The position numbers were made by a program, and so were the translations under genes. DNA of 64,000 nt, taken from contig JAIBEL010000073.1 of the NCBI GenBank assembly GCA_019459285.1, positions 62,001-126,000 on the forward strand, in the 5' to 3' direction. This stretch comes from Rhizobium sp. (GTDB lineage: Bacteria > Pseudomonadota > Gammaproteobacteria > Burkholderiales > Thiobacillaceae). The first letter of the stretch is position 1. Each line of letters starts with the position of its first letter. The notes under the pieces were generated by a model. The model did no database searches, was not told the DNA's origin, and saw nothing but the letters and a program-made list of their open reading frames with translations. Of this stretch, positions 45,605 to 56,313 are shown piece after piece.

Positions 45605-46495
45605 ATGCATCTTCCAGCCACGATGGATCCCGAGCGTATTGCCCCCTCCCTACCCGATACGTTTGCCCTGCACGAAGGCGAACTGATCGCGCTGCAAGTG
45701 AAGGCCGCGCATGCGCTCGGCCTGTCCGACACCCATTTCCGGGATGGCCTGGCCGACGGCACCGCGGCCCCCGCGCTGGCCGTCATCCCTGCAGGTGCGT
45801 TCGAATACGGCGCCGCGCCGCAGGAAGCGGCACCGGCGCAGGATCGCCCGCGCCGTGCCGCCCTGATCGAACGGGACTTTGCCATCGGCGTGCTGCCCGT
45901 CACGACAGAGGAATTCGAGGCCTACGGCCGCGCCACCGGCTGGCGGCGGCGTGCGGAACTGGTCTGGCTGTCCGGTCGCAAGCCGGTCATCAACGTGCGG
46001 CAGACCGAGGCACGCGATTACTGCGCCTGGCTGAGCCAGCAGACCAGTCAGCGCTACCGTCTGCCCACCGAACAGGAATGGGAGTACGCCTATCGCGCCG
46101 GCGCGTCGAGTGCCTATCCGCAAGGCGACCGCATCACGCCGGCGGATGCGCTCTATAACGCGAGTCAGGGCTATGACGCCGCGCGCCCCAAGCGGCCGCG
46201 CTTGTTGTCGCGCTGCTTTGTCCGTTGCGGCGCGATGGAGGCCGGCAAGCTGCGCGCCAACCGCTGGGGCCTGCACGACATGGCGGGCAATGTATGGGAA
46301 TTCACAGCCAGTCCCTGGACACGCGATCACGCCAGCCTCCCCGAGCGTCCCCTGCCCGGCAAGCCGCAAGCCGTGGTCACCAAGGGCGGCTCCTGGTTCG
46401 ATGGTCCCGAGGACTGCCGGGCTGCCGCACGCCGCCGCCGGTTGGAGAACGAGCTGGACCTCAATCTGGGTTTCCGCGTCGTGCGCGAGATTTAG
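45605..46495 (+). CDS. Formylglycine-generating-enzyme-like (SUMF1) protein
   Basis: A 296-residue protein with the FGE-sulfatase fold in its second part: PVTTEEFEAYGRATG, RLPTEQEWEYAYRAG, GLHDMAGNVWEFTASPW, GGSWFDGPEDCRAAARR and NLGFRVVRE. The first 60 residues are extra. No sulfatase is near, so it is likely one of the many SUMF-domain proteins with other roles. ATG 45605 or 45623 may be the start. It is divergent from the ferritin-like gene. Confidence 0.85.
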   Translation: MHLPATMDPERIAPSLPDTFALHEGELIALQVKAAHALGLSDTHFRDGLADGTAAPALAVIPAGAFEYGAAPQEAAPAQDRPRRAALIERDFAIGVLPVTTEEFEAYGRATGWRRRAELVWLSGRKPVINVRQTEARDYCAWLSQQTSQRYRLPTEQEWEYAYRAGASSAYPQGDRITPADALYNASQGYDAARPKRPRLLSRCFVRCGAMEAGKLRANRWGLHDMAGNVWEFTASPWTRDHASLPERPLPGKPQAVVTKGGSWFDGPEDCRAAARRRRLENELDLNLGFRVVREI

Positions 46496-46578
46496 GGCGG
46501 CTACGCTGTACGCACGCCATAACGGAGTACCCGGATTGAGAAACACTGCCCGTGCAACGCCAGGGAGGGAATGCCGCC

Positions 46579-47463
46579 ATGCCTGAGCTGCCCGCAGATA
46601 CCGATCGCTTCATCGCCGAGCTCGATGCGGCCGTCGAAGCGCACATGAACTGGACACGCCGCATTTTACGTTGCGCTGTCCTGCGCTCGACGCCCGGCGA
46701 GGATGTGCTCGACCTCCAGGCGCACACCTTGTGCCATTTCGGCGGCTGGTTCATGGCGAACCGAAGCCATTTCGAGATACTGGATGCCCAATCCGCCGGT
46801 CGCGTGGAGGCGGTGCACCAGACCATGCACGACGCCATTCGCTCGATCTGCCGCGAGATCCTGACCGGCCAGCCAGGGCGCGAGGCCGATCTGGAAGCCT
46901 TCGAACAGTCGCAATCCGAGCTGCTCGGTCTGCTGGCCCGCTTCAAGACGCTGATCCTTTCGACGGCGGTGCGCCGCGACCCGCTCACCCAATTGCCGCT
47001 GCGTTACGGTATCGAGCACGATTTCGCCCTGTACCAGAAGGAAGCCCGGCGCAATCGCACCCTGCTGTACGTGGTCATCATCGACGTGGATCATTTCAAG
47101 CCGATCAACGACACCTACGGTCATCCCGTAGGCGACCGCGTCTTGCGCCATCTGGCCGACACGCTGAAACGCAGCCTGCGCGACGACGAGCCGCTTTATC
47201 GCTACGGCGGAGAAGAGTTTCTCTGGCTTCTGAAATGCAAGTCGGCCACCGAGGCCAGACAGTCGGCGCGGCGTGTCCTCGCAATCGTGGGCACCACTCC
47301 GGTGCCCATCGAGAACGATGAAATCCTGCGGCTGACCGTGACCCTTGGGCTCGCGCTGGCCGGCGAGCGCGAGGATCTGGCGAACGTCATCGAGCGGGCC
47401 GATCAGGCGCTCTACGAAGGAAAAAGCAACGGCCGCAACCGGTACGTCATCGCCGAATCCTGA
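46579..47463 (+). CDS. DgcZ-like diguanylate cyclase with N-terminal zinc-binding (CZB) domain
   Basis: A 294-residue protein matching E. coli DgcZ (296) in length and layout. The CZB zinc ligands are H22, C52 (in LCHFGGW), H80 and H84. The GGDEF domain follows, with YGGEEF as active site. Zinc binding to CZB should inhibit c-di-GMP synthesis, as reported for DgcZ. The usual I-site is RDDE instead of RxxD, so product inhibition is doubtful. A GGGAGGG site lies 9 nt before ATG 46579, better than GTG 46552. Confidence 0.9.
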   Translation: MPELPADTDRFIAELDAAVEAHMNWTRRILRCAVLRSTPGEDVLDLQAHTLCHFGGWFMANRSHFEILDAQSAGRVEAVHQTMHDAIRSICREILTGQPGREADLEAFEQSQSELLGLLARFKTLILSTAVRRDPLTQLPLRYGIEHDFALYQKEARRNRTLLYVVIIDVDHFKPINDTYGHPVGDRVLRHLADTLKRSLRDDEPLYRYGGEEFLWLLKCKSATEARQSARRVLAIVGTTPVPIENDEILRLTVTLGLALAGEREDLANVIERADQALYEGKSNGRNRYVIAES

Positions 47464-47558
47464 CGGCCCCGCCGCTCCGCGATCAGGCGATGCGCCTCCG
47501 ATTCCCGCGAGCCATCATCTATAAATAAACCAGCCTGTCGGAACCACGGGGAAACCGG

Positions 47559-48512
47559 ATGGAATTCAAGGATTACTACCAGACGCTGGGCGTGAAGCGC
47601 GATGCCACGGCGGACGAAATCAAGAAAGCCTTCCGCAAGCTCGCGCGCAAATATCATCCCGACGTGTCCAAGGAGGCGGATGCCGAGTTGCGCATGCAGG
47701 AGGTGAACGAAGCCCATGCCGTGCTCTCGGATCCGGAAAAGCGCGCCGCCTACGATCAGCTGGGGCGCGGCCACCGGCCGGGCGAGACCTTTCGCCCGCC
47801 GCCGGACTGGGACGCCGGTTTCGAATTTACCGGCCAAGGCTACGCGCCCGGCGAAACCGCCGATTTCAGCGATTTCTTTGCCGAACTGTTCGGCCACATG
47901 GGCGGCGCGCACGCAGGGGCCAGCCATACCCGCGCCGGCTTCCGGGCACAGGGCGAGGATCACCACGCCAAGGTGCTGCTCGACCTGGAAGACAGCTTCA
48001 GCGGCGCCACCCGCCAGATTTCGCTGCGGGCGCCCAAAGTGGATGCCCAGGGCCGGGTTCAACTGGAAACCCGTACGCTCAACGTGAAGATTCCCAAAGG
48101 CGTGCACGCCGGCCAGGTCATCCGCCTTGCTGGCCAGGGCGCCCCGGGGATGGGCGGGGCCCCGGCCGGCGACCTGCTGCTGGAAGTGCAGTTCAAGCCG
48201 CATCCGCGCTTTCGGGCGGAAGGTCGCGATCTGCACCGGACCTTGCCGGTGACGCCGTGGGAAGCCGCCCTCGGTGCCATCGTCGCAGTGGATCTGCCGC
48301 AAGGCAGCGTCAAGGTACGGATCCCCGAGGGCGCCCAGAGCGGGCGGCAGTTGCGCGTGCGCGGCCATGGCATACCCGGACAGCCACCCGGCGACCTGCT
48401 GCTCGATCTCCTGGTGGTGCTGCCGCCGGCCACCACGCCGAGGGCGCGGGAACTGTATGAAACGATGGCGCGCGAACTCGCGTTCGATCCGCGCGCGCAG
48501 GAAAAGGATTGA
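47559..48512 (+). CDS. cbpA: Curved-DNA-binding J-domain co-chaperone CbpA
   Basis: A 317-residue DnaJ-family protein: J domain with HPD at 33-35, a Gly/Phe-type linker, then two C-terminal substrate-binding domains. It lacks the DnaJ zinc finger, as CbpA does. The cbpM gene is 3 nt downstream. It works with DnaK and binds DNA. Confidence 0.93.
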   Translation: MEFKDYYQTLGVKRDATADEIKKAFRKLARKYHPDVSKEADAELRMQEVNEAHAVLSDPEKRAAYDQLGRGHRPGETFRPPPDWDAGFEFTGQGYAPGETADFSDFFAELFGHMGGAHAGASHTRAGFRAQGEDHHAKVLLDLEDSFSGATRQISLRAPKVDAQGRVQLETRTLNVKIPKGVHAGQVIRLAGQGAPGMGGAPAGDLLLEVQFKPHPRFRAEGRDLHRTLPVTPWEAALGAIVAVDLPQGSVKVRIPEGAQSGRQLRVRGHGIPGQPPGDLLLDLLVVLPPATTPRARELYETMARELAFDPRAQEKD

Positions 48513-48515
48513 GCC

Positions 48516-48833
48516 ATGCAAGACGACGATATTCTGATCGGCTGCCTGATGGAGGATTCCTGGCTGACGCTGGAACAGGTGGCCGCTGCCTGTAGCGTGG
48601 AGCCGGTCTGGCTCATCCGCCATATTGAGGAAGGCCTTTTCCCGCATGCCGAAAGCGTGGCAGGCACCTGGCGGTTTTCCGGCGCGAGCCTGCTGCGCGC
48701 GCGGCGCATGCGGCAACTGGAGCGCGACTTCGAAGCCGTGCCGGAACTTGCCGCCCTGATGGCCGATCTGCTGGAGGAAATGGATACGCTGCGGGCGCTG
48801 ACCCGGCAGGCCGCCCCTGCAAGGGGCCGCTAG
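48516..48833 (+). CDS. cbpM: Chaperone modulator CbpM
   Basis: A 105-residue MerR-like helical protein that inhibits CbpA by binding its J domain. The TLEQVAAACSVEPVWLIRHIEEGLF region and the coiled C terminus are typical. It directly follows cbpA. Its end overlaps the convergent FAD-oxidoreductase gene by 4 nt. Confidence 0.9.
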   Translation: MQDDDILIGCLMEDSWLTLEQVAAACSVEPVWLIRHIEEGLFPHAESVAGTWRFSGASLLRARRMRQLERDFEAVPELAALMADLLEEMDTLRALTRQAAPARGR

Positions 48834-49795
48834 ATCAGGAGTTCTTCCCGGGCCTGAACCAGTGCCTGCGCCAGCCGCACGCCGCTTTCCCACGCACGTT
48901 CGACGCCGACGCCGGCAATGCCGTCGCCGATCAGGGCGACCCGGCTCTCGCGGTCGCTGACCCAGAAGCCGCCGACCGAGGTTTGCGGACGCGCATGACG
49001 CCACAGGTGCGAGGCTTCGATCTCGACCGGCCACGGCAGTCCCAACAGGCCCATCAGCGCCGAGGCTGCGCGGTTGCTTGCCTCCATTTCGGAGGCCTCC
49101 AGGTAGGTTTCGGCGAATTCATGGCTGCTGTGCACCGCCCACAGGCCGGGGCCGTCGGCAGTCTGGCGTACCGCCAGATTCAACAGATGGTCGTCAAACT
49201 TGATGACGTCCGCCCCAGGGCCGCCCTCCCAGCGCATCAGGAACGACCAGATCGGACGATAGCGCACCTCGCCCAGGCGTTCGCGCAACAGCGGCAGCGC
49301 ATCGAGCATGGGAATGGCCTGCGGCGTGGGCACACTGCATATCACGCAGTCATAGTCGCCGCGCACCTCGCCATTCTCGAGGATGATCGTTCGCGGCTGC
49401 AGGGTCGCCACGCGTGACTGGGTGTGCAGACGGGCACCGCCGAGCAGTTTGCGAACCAGTTGCGACGGTTCGATGGTGGGACGGAAATGGTTTTGCAACT
49501 GCGCTTCGCCCCACGAGATGGTGGCGCGCCCCTGCCAGACGTTGCCCCGTACCGGTGCGACCCAGCCCTGACGTACCCAGTCACGCAGCTGGCTGCGGAA
49601 GGGCTCGCGCTTGGCCGAAATGAACGGAGTGCCCAGCGTGGCCCAGCCCTGTTCCGTACGCCGGGTCGACAGGCGTCCGCCCGCGCCGCGCGCCTTGTCG
49701 AACACGTCGACCTCCCAGCCTGCCGCGGCGAGTGTGCCCGCACAGCTTGCACCCGCAATCCCTGCCCCAACAATGCCTGCCCTCAGTTTTGTCAT
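48830..49795 (-). CDS. FAD-dependent oxidoreductase, renalase-like
   Basis: A 321-residue flavin amine-oxidase-fold protein with the FAD loop GIVGAGIAGASCAGTL, FDKARGAGGRLSTRR, and the C-terminal VALIGDGIAGVGVERAWESG. It resembles bacterial renalase-like proteins, which oxidise mis-reduced NAD(P)H isomers, though the substrate here is not proven. It is cytoplasmic. The gap of 158 bp to the next gene holds nothing clear. Confidence 0.85.
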   Translation of the reverse strand: MTKLRAGIVGAGIAGASCAGTLAAAGWEVDVFDKARGAGGRLSTRRTEQGWATLGTPFISAKREPFRSQLRDWVRQGWVAPVRGNVWQGRATISWGEAQLQNHFRPTIEPSQLVRKLLGGARLHTQSRVATLQPRTIILENGEVRGDYDCVICSVPTPQAIPMLDALPLLRERLGEVRYRPIWSFLMRWEGGPGADVIKFDDHLLNLAVRQTADGPGLWAVHSSHEFAETYLEASEMEASNRAASALMGLLGLPWPVEIEASHLWRHARPQTSVGGFWVSDRESRVALIGDGIAGVGVERAWESGVRLAQALVQAREELLI

Positions 49796-49953
49796 GCCTC
49801 TCCATCCTTGTATATGACCATGCGGCGATCTCCCGTATCGCCGTGAAAATGGCGCGGCGCATGGCCGCGCGCTATTCCCGTTCCATATCGAACTGTATCA
49901 GCAAATTCTTAAATGCCGATTCAAAAACCCTGTTCAAACTGAGGCTAGCGCGT

Positions 49954-50382
49954 TCAGGCCAACACCCTCTGCATGGCCACATGCGGAATGCCGGCTTCCT
50001 CGTATTTGGCACCGACGGCGACAAACCCTGCGCGGGCGTAGAACCCCGCGGCATGGGTTTGCGCGCTGAGCCTGAGCGCGGTCTGTCCGCGCGCCCGTGC
50101 AGCGGACAGAATCCGATCCAGCAAGGCCCGGCCCACCCCGCGCCCGCGCCAGGCCGGCAGCACGGCCATGCGGCCAATGTGTCCGTCGGGCAGCAGGCGG
50201 GCGCAGCCGATGGGCGACCCATCCTCGGCCAGGGCGAGCCAATGCGTCGAGACGGCATCGTATTCGTCCCACTCCAGCGCTTCCGGGACCCCCTGCTCGT
50301 CGATGAACACGGCACGGCGCACGGCGCCGAGGCGGGCAGCATCACGAGCCCAGTCGGTTTCTCCAATCGTAAAGCTCGCCAT
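49954..50382 (-). CDS. GNAT-family N-acetyltransferase (ElaA-like)
   Basis: A 142-residue acetyltransferase. The ElaA-type N terminus reads RRAVFIDEQGVPEALEWD, and the acetyl-CoA loop is RMAVLPAWRGRGVGRALL. The start is ATG 50382, 2 nt after the MFS gene. The acceptor is unknown. A much longer open frame on this strand upstream of the ATG is a shadow of the MFS gene. Confidence 0.9.
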   Translation of the reverse strand: MASFTIGETDWARDAARLGAVRRAVFIDEQGVPEALEWDEYDAVSTHWLALAEDGSPIGCARLLPDGHIGRMAVLPAWRGRGVGRALLDRILSAARARGQTALRLSAQTHAAGFYARAGFVAVGAKYEEAGIPHVAMQRVLA

Positions 50383-50384
50383 CG

Positions 50385-51698
50385 TCAAACGCCGATGCGG
50401 GCGAACCGCCGGGCGGCACGATGGCCGCGCGCCGCTTTCACGCCGACCAGCATCCACAACCCGGCGACGAAATAACAGCCGGTGATGAGCAGCGACTGGC
50501 GGTGATCGCCCTGTGTGATCCAGCTCGCAATACCATAGGTCAGCGGGCCAATGATCGACGCCAGCTTGACCGCCAGCCCCCACAAGCCGAAGAATTCGGC
50601 CTCCTGCGCCGGTGGTGCCAGCAATCCCACCATGGCCCGCCCGGCCGATTGCGAGGCCCCCATGCACAGCCCGGCCAGATTGGCCGCTACCCAGAACATG
50701 CGCTCGTCGGGTGCGGCCCAGGCCAGCAGCACCATCACGATCCAGCCGACCAGGGTGAACGCAATCAGGCGCACATGGCCGACCCGGTCCTGCACGTGGC
50801 CGAAGACGAAGGCGCCGACCGCCGCCGTGATGTTGACCACCAGCACCAGCAGGATGGTTTGCTGGGTGCTGAAGTGAAATGCCTGGTTGGCATAGATCGC
50901 CGCCAGCGTGATGACAGCCTGGATGCCGGCCTGATACAACACGGTGCAGACGAGAAAGCGCTTGAGGTCGGGCAGGCGTTCGAGATGCCCCAGCGTGTGC
51001 CGTACCTGGGCCCAGGCGTTGCGCGCCGTGCGCCCGGTTTGCGGCTGGGCGCGCTCGCGCAACATCAACAGCGTCGGCAAACTCGCCAGCAGGAACAGCG
51101 CGGCGGTGATCAGCATGGAGACCGGGACGAAAGCCGCTGCGCCCTGACCGTGCGCCTGCGCCCAGCTGATGTAGGCCAGGCTTGCCCCCAGCGACACCAG
51201 CCCGCCCACGTAGCCGAGCGACCAGCCCCAGCCGGACACCCGGCCCAGCGCACGCGGACGCGCGAGCTCGTTGAGGAATGCCGCGATCAGGTTTTCGCCG
51301 GTGCCGAAGAAATAATTGGACAGCACCAGCCCCACGATGGCCAGCGTCAGTGCGCCAGGTGCGGCGAAATACAGCAGCGCGGTAAAGCCGACGCAACCCA
51401 GCGTGGTCAGCCACAGCAGCCTTTTCTTGTTGGCATGGGCATCGGCATACGCGCCGATCAGCGGTGCGGTGAACATCACCAATGCATAGGAGACCGACAG
51501 CGCGAGCGTCCAGACGAACGTCGCCCACGGCGCGTTGCCGGCCACGGCCGCGACGAAATAGGCGCTGAACACAGCCGTGATGACGACCGTCGTATAGCCC
51601 GAATTGGCGAAGTCGTACATCGCCCATGCCCAGACTTCGCGTCGGCGTACGCCGGGCTGCAGCATGCCTGTCCTGAGCCCGGTCGAAGGGCCGGCCAT
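50385..51698 (-). CDS. UMF1-type (Atg22-like) MFS transporter
   Basis: A 437-residue, 12-helix MFS protein of the UMF1 family (WAWAMYDFANSGYTTVVITAVF at the start, then LIGAYADAHANKKRLLW). The substrate is unknown. ATG 51698 shares its A with the upstream ABC gene stop (TGATG). Its first residues, AGPSTGLRTGM, are encoded by a copy of the dispersed repeat; Met at 51665 is an alternative start that would leave the repeat outside. Confidence 0.88.
   Translation of the reverse strand: MAGPSTGLRTGMLQPGVRRREVWAWAMYDFANSGYTTVVITAVFSAYFVAAVAGNAPWATFVWTLALSVSYALVMFTAPLIGAYADAHANKKRLLWLTTLGCVGFTALLYFAAPGALTLAIVGLVLSNYFFGTGENLIAAFLNELARPRALGRVSGWGWSLGYVGGLVSLGASLAYISWAQAHGQGAAAFVPVSMLITAALFLLASLPTLLMLRERAQPQTGRTARNAWAQVRHTLGHLERLPDLKRFLVCTVLYQAGIQAVITLAAIYANQAFHFSTQQTILLVLVVNITAAVGAFVFGHVQDRVGHVRLIAFTLVGWIVMVLLAWAAPDERMFWVAANLAGLCMGASQSAGRAMVGLLAPPAQEAEFFGLWGLAVKLASIIGPLTYGIASWITQGDHRQSLLITGCYFVAGLWMLVGVKAARGHRAARRFARIGV
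51667..51691 (-). repeat. Dispersed repeat, copy D, at the start of the MFS gene
   Basis: Read on the minus strand: GGCCCTTCGACCGGGCTCAG then GACAG, a member of the CTTCGACAAGCTCAG family. It lies inside the first codons of the MFS gene, the only copy of the four that is not intergenic. Confidence 0.55.
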
Positions 51699-53494
51699 CA
51701 GGCGACCTCCTCTTCGGCCTGCTGCTGCAATGCCCACATGTGGGCATAGACGCCCGCTTTCGCCAGCAGATCGGTGTGCCGTCCGCGCTCGACGATGCGG
51801 CCGCCTTCCATCACCAGGATCTCGTCGGCTTCGACCACGGTGGAAAGGCGATGCGCGATGATGAGGCTGGTGTGGCTGCGCGCGATTTCCAGCAACTCGG
51901 CCTGGATGGCCTTTTCGGTCTTGGTGTCGAGCGCCGAGGTGGCCTCGTCGAGAATCAGGATGGCGGGATTTTTCAGCAAGGTGCGCGCGATCGCCACGCG
52001 CTGCTTCTCGCCGCCCGAGAGCTTCAGTCCGCGCTCGCCCACCTCCGTGTCCCAGCCCTGCGGCAGGGCTTCGATGAAATGCAGGATGTGCGCGGCGCGC
52101 GCGGCTTCGAGCACCTCGTCGCGGCTGGCCTCGGGCCGGCCGTAGGCGATGTTGTAGTAGATGCTGTCGTTGAACAGCACGGTATCCTGCGGCACCACGC
52201 CGATGGCGGAACGCAGGCTGTCCTGCGTGACGTGGCGGATGTCCTGGCCGTCGATGCGGATGCTGCCCGCGCCGACATCGTAGAAGCGGAACAGCAACCG
52301 GGCGAGCGTCGACTTGCCGGCGCCGCTGGACCCTACCGCCGCCACAGTCCTGCCGGCGGGGATGGTGAAGCTGACATCATGCAGGATCGGACGGTCGGCG
52401 TTGTAGGCGAAGTTCACATGCTCGAACCTCACCTCGCCCGCCACCACGTCGAGGTCACGCGCATCGGGCGCATCCTCCACCTCGCGTGGCCTCTGCAGCA
52501 AGGCGAACATGCGCTCGACGTCCGTGATCGACTCCTTGATCTGGCGATACATCACCCCGAGAAAGCTCAGCGGCTGGAACATCTGCAACAGGAAGGCGTT
52601 GACCATCACCAGATCGCCCAGCGTCAGCGTGCCGTGCACCACGCCGTTGGCGGCGCGCAATACCATCAGCGTCACCCCGATCGCGATGGTCCCGGCCTGG
52701 GCGGCATTCAGCATGCCCAGCGAGCGCTGCGACTTCAGCGCCATGTCTTCCCATTCGATCAGGCTTTTGTCGTAGCGCGCCGCCTCGTATTTCTCGTTGC
52801 CGAAGTATTTGACCGTTTCGTAGTTCAGCAGGCTGTCGATGGCACGTCCGTAGGCCTCGGAATCGAGGGTGTTGGCACGCCGCACGAACTGGGTGCGCCA
52901 TTCGGTGATGGTCACGGTAAAGCCGATATAGGCCGCCAGCGTGATGAGCGTGATCACGCCGAATACCCAGTCGAGCTTGACGAACAGAATGCCCGCCACC
53001 ATGAGGATTTCCAGCACGGTCGGGGTGATACGGAACAGCAGGTAGCCGACCAGGCTGGAGAGCGCCTTGGAGCCGCGCTCGATGTCGCGGGTGATGCCGC
53101 CGGTCTGTCTTTCGAGATGAAAGCGCAGCGACAAGGCATGCAGGTGCTGGAACACCGCCATGCTGATGCGTCGCATGGCGCGTTGCGTGACCTTGGCGAA
53201 CACCACGTCGCGCAGGTCGGAAAAAGTGGTACTGGCAAAGCGCAGCAGGCCGTAGCTGAGGATGAAGGCCAGCGGCAGCACCAGCTCGTGTCGCGAGCTG
53301 TCGAGCGAATCGATGATCTCCTTCAGGACCAGCGGCACCGCCACCGAGGCCAGCTTAGCGCCGACCAGCAGCGCCAGCGCCAGCAATACGCGGCCGCGGA
53401 ATTCCCATAAATAGGGAAACAGGCGGCCGATCGAGCGCAGGCTGGGGTCGCCGGGCGGCGGCGGAGCGGCATGGGAATGAACGGCGGGATGCAT
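51698..53494 (-). CDS. Atm1/HMT1-type ABC exporter (fused permease-ATPase)
   Basis: A 598-residue half-transporter: six helices (about 30-310), then the nucleotide-binding domain with Walker A GSSGAGKST, Q-loop VVPQDTVLFNDSIYYNIAYG (Atm1-type), signature LSGGEKQR and Walker B LILDEATSALD. Atm1 relatives in bacteria export glutathione-metal or persulfide compounds; that role is inferred from the family. It is followed by the MFS gene with stop-start overlap. Confidence 0.92.
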   Translation of the reverse strand: MHPAVHSHAAPPPPGDPSLRSIGRLFPYLWEFRGRVLLALALLVGAKLASVAVPLVLKEIIDSLDSSRHELVLPLAFILSYGLLRFASTTFSDLRDVVFAKVTQRAMRRISMAVFQHLHALSLRFHLERQTGGITRDIERGSKALSSLVGYLLFRITPTVLEILMVAGILFVKLDWVFGVITLITLAAYIGFTVTITEWRTQFVRRANTLDSEAYGRAIDSLLNYETVKYFGNEKYEAARYDKSLIEWEDMALKSQRSLGMLNAAQAGTIAIGVTLMVLRAANGVVHGTLTLGDLVMVNAFLLQMFQPLSFLGVMYRQIKESITDVERMFALLQRPREVEDAPDARDLDVVAGEVRFEHVNFAYNADRPILHDVSFTIPAGRTVAAVGSSGAGKSTLARLLFRFYDVGAGSIRIDGQDIRHVTQDSLRSAIGVVPQDTVLFNDSIYYNIAYGRPEASRDEVLEAARAAHILHFIEALPQGWDTEVGERGLKLSGGEKQRVAIARTLLKNPAILILDEATSALDTKTEKAIQAELLEIARSHTSLIIAHRLSTVVEADEILVMEGGRIVERGRHTDLLAKAGVYAHMWALQQQAEEEVA

Positions 53495-53592
53495 CAGGTC
53501 AGGTAGAATCGTGTTTGTATTTCAGGATTTTACGTCCATGCGTGGCAATTCCGGCACGCGACGACAGAACAGCATGAAGCGCCACGATTGAC

Positions 53593-53940
53593 ATGAAGCT
53601 CTACGGCATTCCCAACTGCACCACGGTGAAAAAAGCGCGCGCCTGGCTCGACGGTCACGCATGCGACGTCGCCTTCCACGATTTCAAGAAACAGGGCGTC
53701 GACGCGGCCTGGCTGCGCAAGGTCGTCGCGCAGACCGGCTGGCAGGCACTGGTGAATACGCGCGGCACGACCTGGCGCAAACTCACCGATGCGGAAAAGG
53801 CGGCGGTCATCGACGACGCCAGCGCGATCGCGCTGATGCAGGCCCATCCCAGCGTGATCAAGCGGCCGGTGCTGGAGCGCAACGGAAAATACCATCTCGG
53901 CTTTGCCGAAGAACAATATCAAGCCTTGTTCGGAGAATGA
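53593..53940 (+). CDS. yffB: ArsC/Spx-family reductase-like protein YffB
   Basis: A 115-residue thioredoxin-like protein of the YffB branch: IPNCTTVKKARAWL at the N terminus has the single redox Cys 9, NTRGTTWRKLTD and IKRPVLERNGKYHLGF follow. YffB is routinely found between dapD and dapE in proteobacteria; here it is next to dapE, 6 nt upstream. Its activity is unclear. Confidence 0.9.
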   Translation: MKLYGIPNCTTVKKARAWLDGHACDVAFHDFKKQGVDAAWLRKVVAQTGWQALVNTRGTTWRKLTDAEKAAVIDDASAIALMQAHPSVIKRPVLERNGKYHLGFAEEQYQALFGE

Positions 53941-55107
<1,167 letters not shown>

Positions 55108-55173
55108 TTTTTTCGGATGGTCGAATCCGGTCGTCCGCCCACCCCTCACCCCTTACTGCTCACCGCTTACCCC

Positions 55174-56076
55174 ATGAAACATTTCGAAGACACCGAATCC
55201 CTGATCACCGTGCGCGACTGGCTGCGCTTCGCGGTGTCGCGCTTCAACGAAGCCAGGCTGTTTTTCGGCCACGGCTCGGACAACGCCTTCGACGAAGCGG
55301 CCTACCTGATCCTGCATACCCTGCACCTGCCGCTCGACCGTCTGGAGCCCTTCCTCGATGCCAGCCTGACGCACAGCGAATCCGAACAGGTACAGGCGGT
55401 GATCGAGCGCCGGGTGCGCGAGCGACTGCCCGCCGCCTACCTCACGCACGAGGCCTGGCTCGGCGCGCACCGTTTCTATGTGGACGAGCGCGTGATCGTG
55501 CCACGCTCCTTCATCGCCGAGTTGCTGCACGAACAGCTGGCGCCGTGGGTGGAAAATCCGGACGGGGTGACGCGCGCACTCGACCTCTGTACCGGCTCCG
55601 GCTGCCTCGCGATTCTGGCTGCACTGGCCTTTCCCGATGCGCAGGTCGATGCCGTCGATCTTTCAAGGGATGCGCTCGACGTCGCCGCAAGGAACGTCGC
55701 CGATTACGATCTCACGGACCGTATCGAACTGGTCGAATCGGATCTGTTTGCGGCGCTGGCGGGGCGGACCTACGACGTCATCGTCAGCAACCCGCCCTAT
55801 GTGAACGCCGAATCGGTCGCCGCGCTGCCGCCGGAATACCAGGCGGAGCCCGCACTGGCGCTGGGTTCGGGCGAGGACGGCCTGGACGCCACGCGAAAGA
55901 TTCTGGCTGGCGCCAAGGCCCATCTCAATCCCGGCGGCCTGCTGGTGGTCGAAATCGGCCACAACCGCGATGCGCTCGAAGCCGCCTATCCCGCCCTGCC
56001 CTTCACCTGGCTCGACACCGAGAGCGGCGACCAGTACGTGTTCATGCTGCGGCGCGAAGACATGCCCGGTCGCTAA
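55174..56076 (+). CDS. prmB: 50S ribosomal protein L3 N5-glutamine methyltransferase
   Basis: A 300-residue SAM methyltransferase of the PrmB/HemK group. SAM motif I reads LDLCTGSGCLAI and the catalytic motif is NPPY. It methylates Gln in L3. ATG 55174 gives MKHFEDTESL, the family-like start; the longer frame from 55117 adds a proline-rich stretch without homology. It follows dapE. Confidence 0.92.
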   Translation: MKHFEDTESLITVRDWLRFAVSRFNEARLFFGHGSDNAFDEAAYLILHTLHLPLDRLEPFLDASLTHSESEQVQAVIERRVRERLPAAYLTHEAWLGAHRFYVDERVIVPRSFIAELLHEQLAPWVENPDGVTRALDLCTGSGCLAILAALAFPDAQVDAVDLSRDALDVAARNVADYDLTDRIELVESDLFAALAGRTYDVIVSNPPYVNAESVAALPPEYQAEPALALGSGEDGLDATRKILAGAKAHLNPGGLLVVEIGHNRDALEAAYPALPFTWLDTESGDQYVFMLRREDMPGR

Positions 56077-56313
56077 GTCCCTGTCGCCAAAGCGACAAGT
56101 TCGACATGGCCCGCGCCAGACCTGCCGCATCCGCTGCCGGCGCAAGCGGCCGGAATGAGCTCGGAAGAACATCGGCTTCGCATGCTTGAAACCGCCGCTT
56201 CTGGCCCCAGTTAAAAGCAGTTGGAGGTCTGCCCGGTCGTTGGGGCCGGCACGATGTCATTGCTCGCGGATGTAACGCTGTGTAATTTGATCGTTGTTCT
56301 GATTGGAGGCGTC

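Noticed and set aside
49954-51747. 597-codon minus-strand frame spanning the GNAT and MFS genes
   Set aside because: Only its last 142 codons (GNAT) are real; the rest lies out of frame inside the MFS gene, which has clear membrane helices in its own frame.
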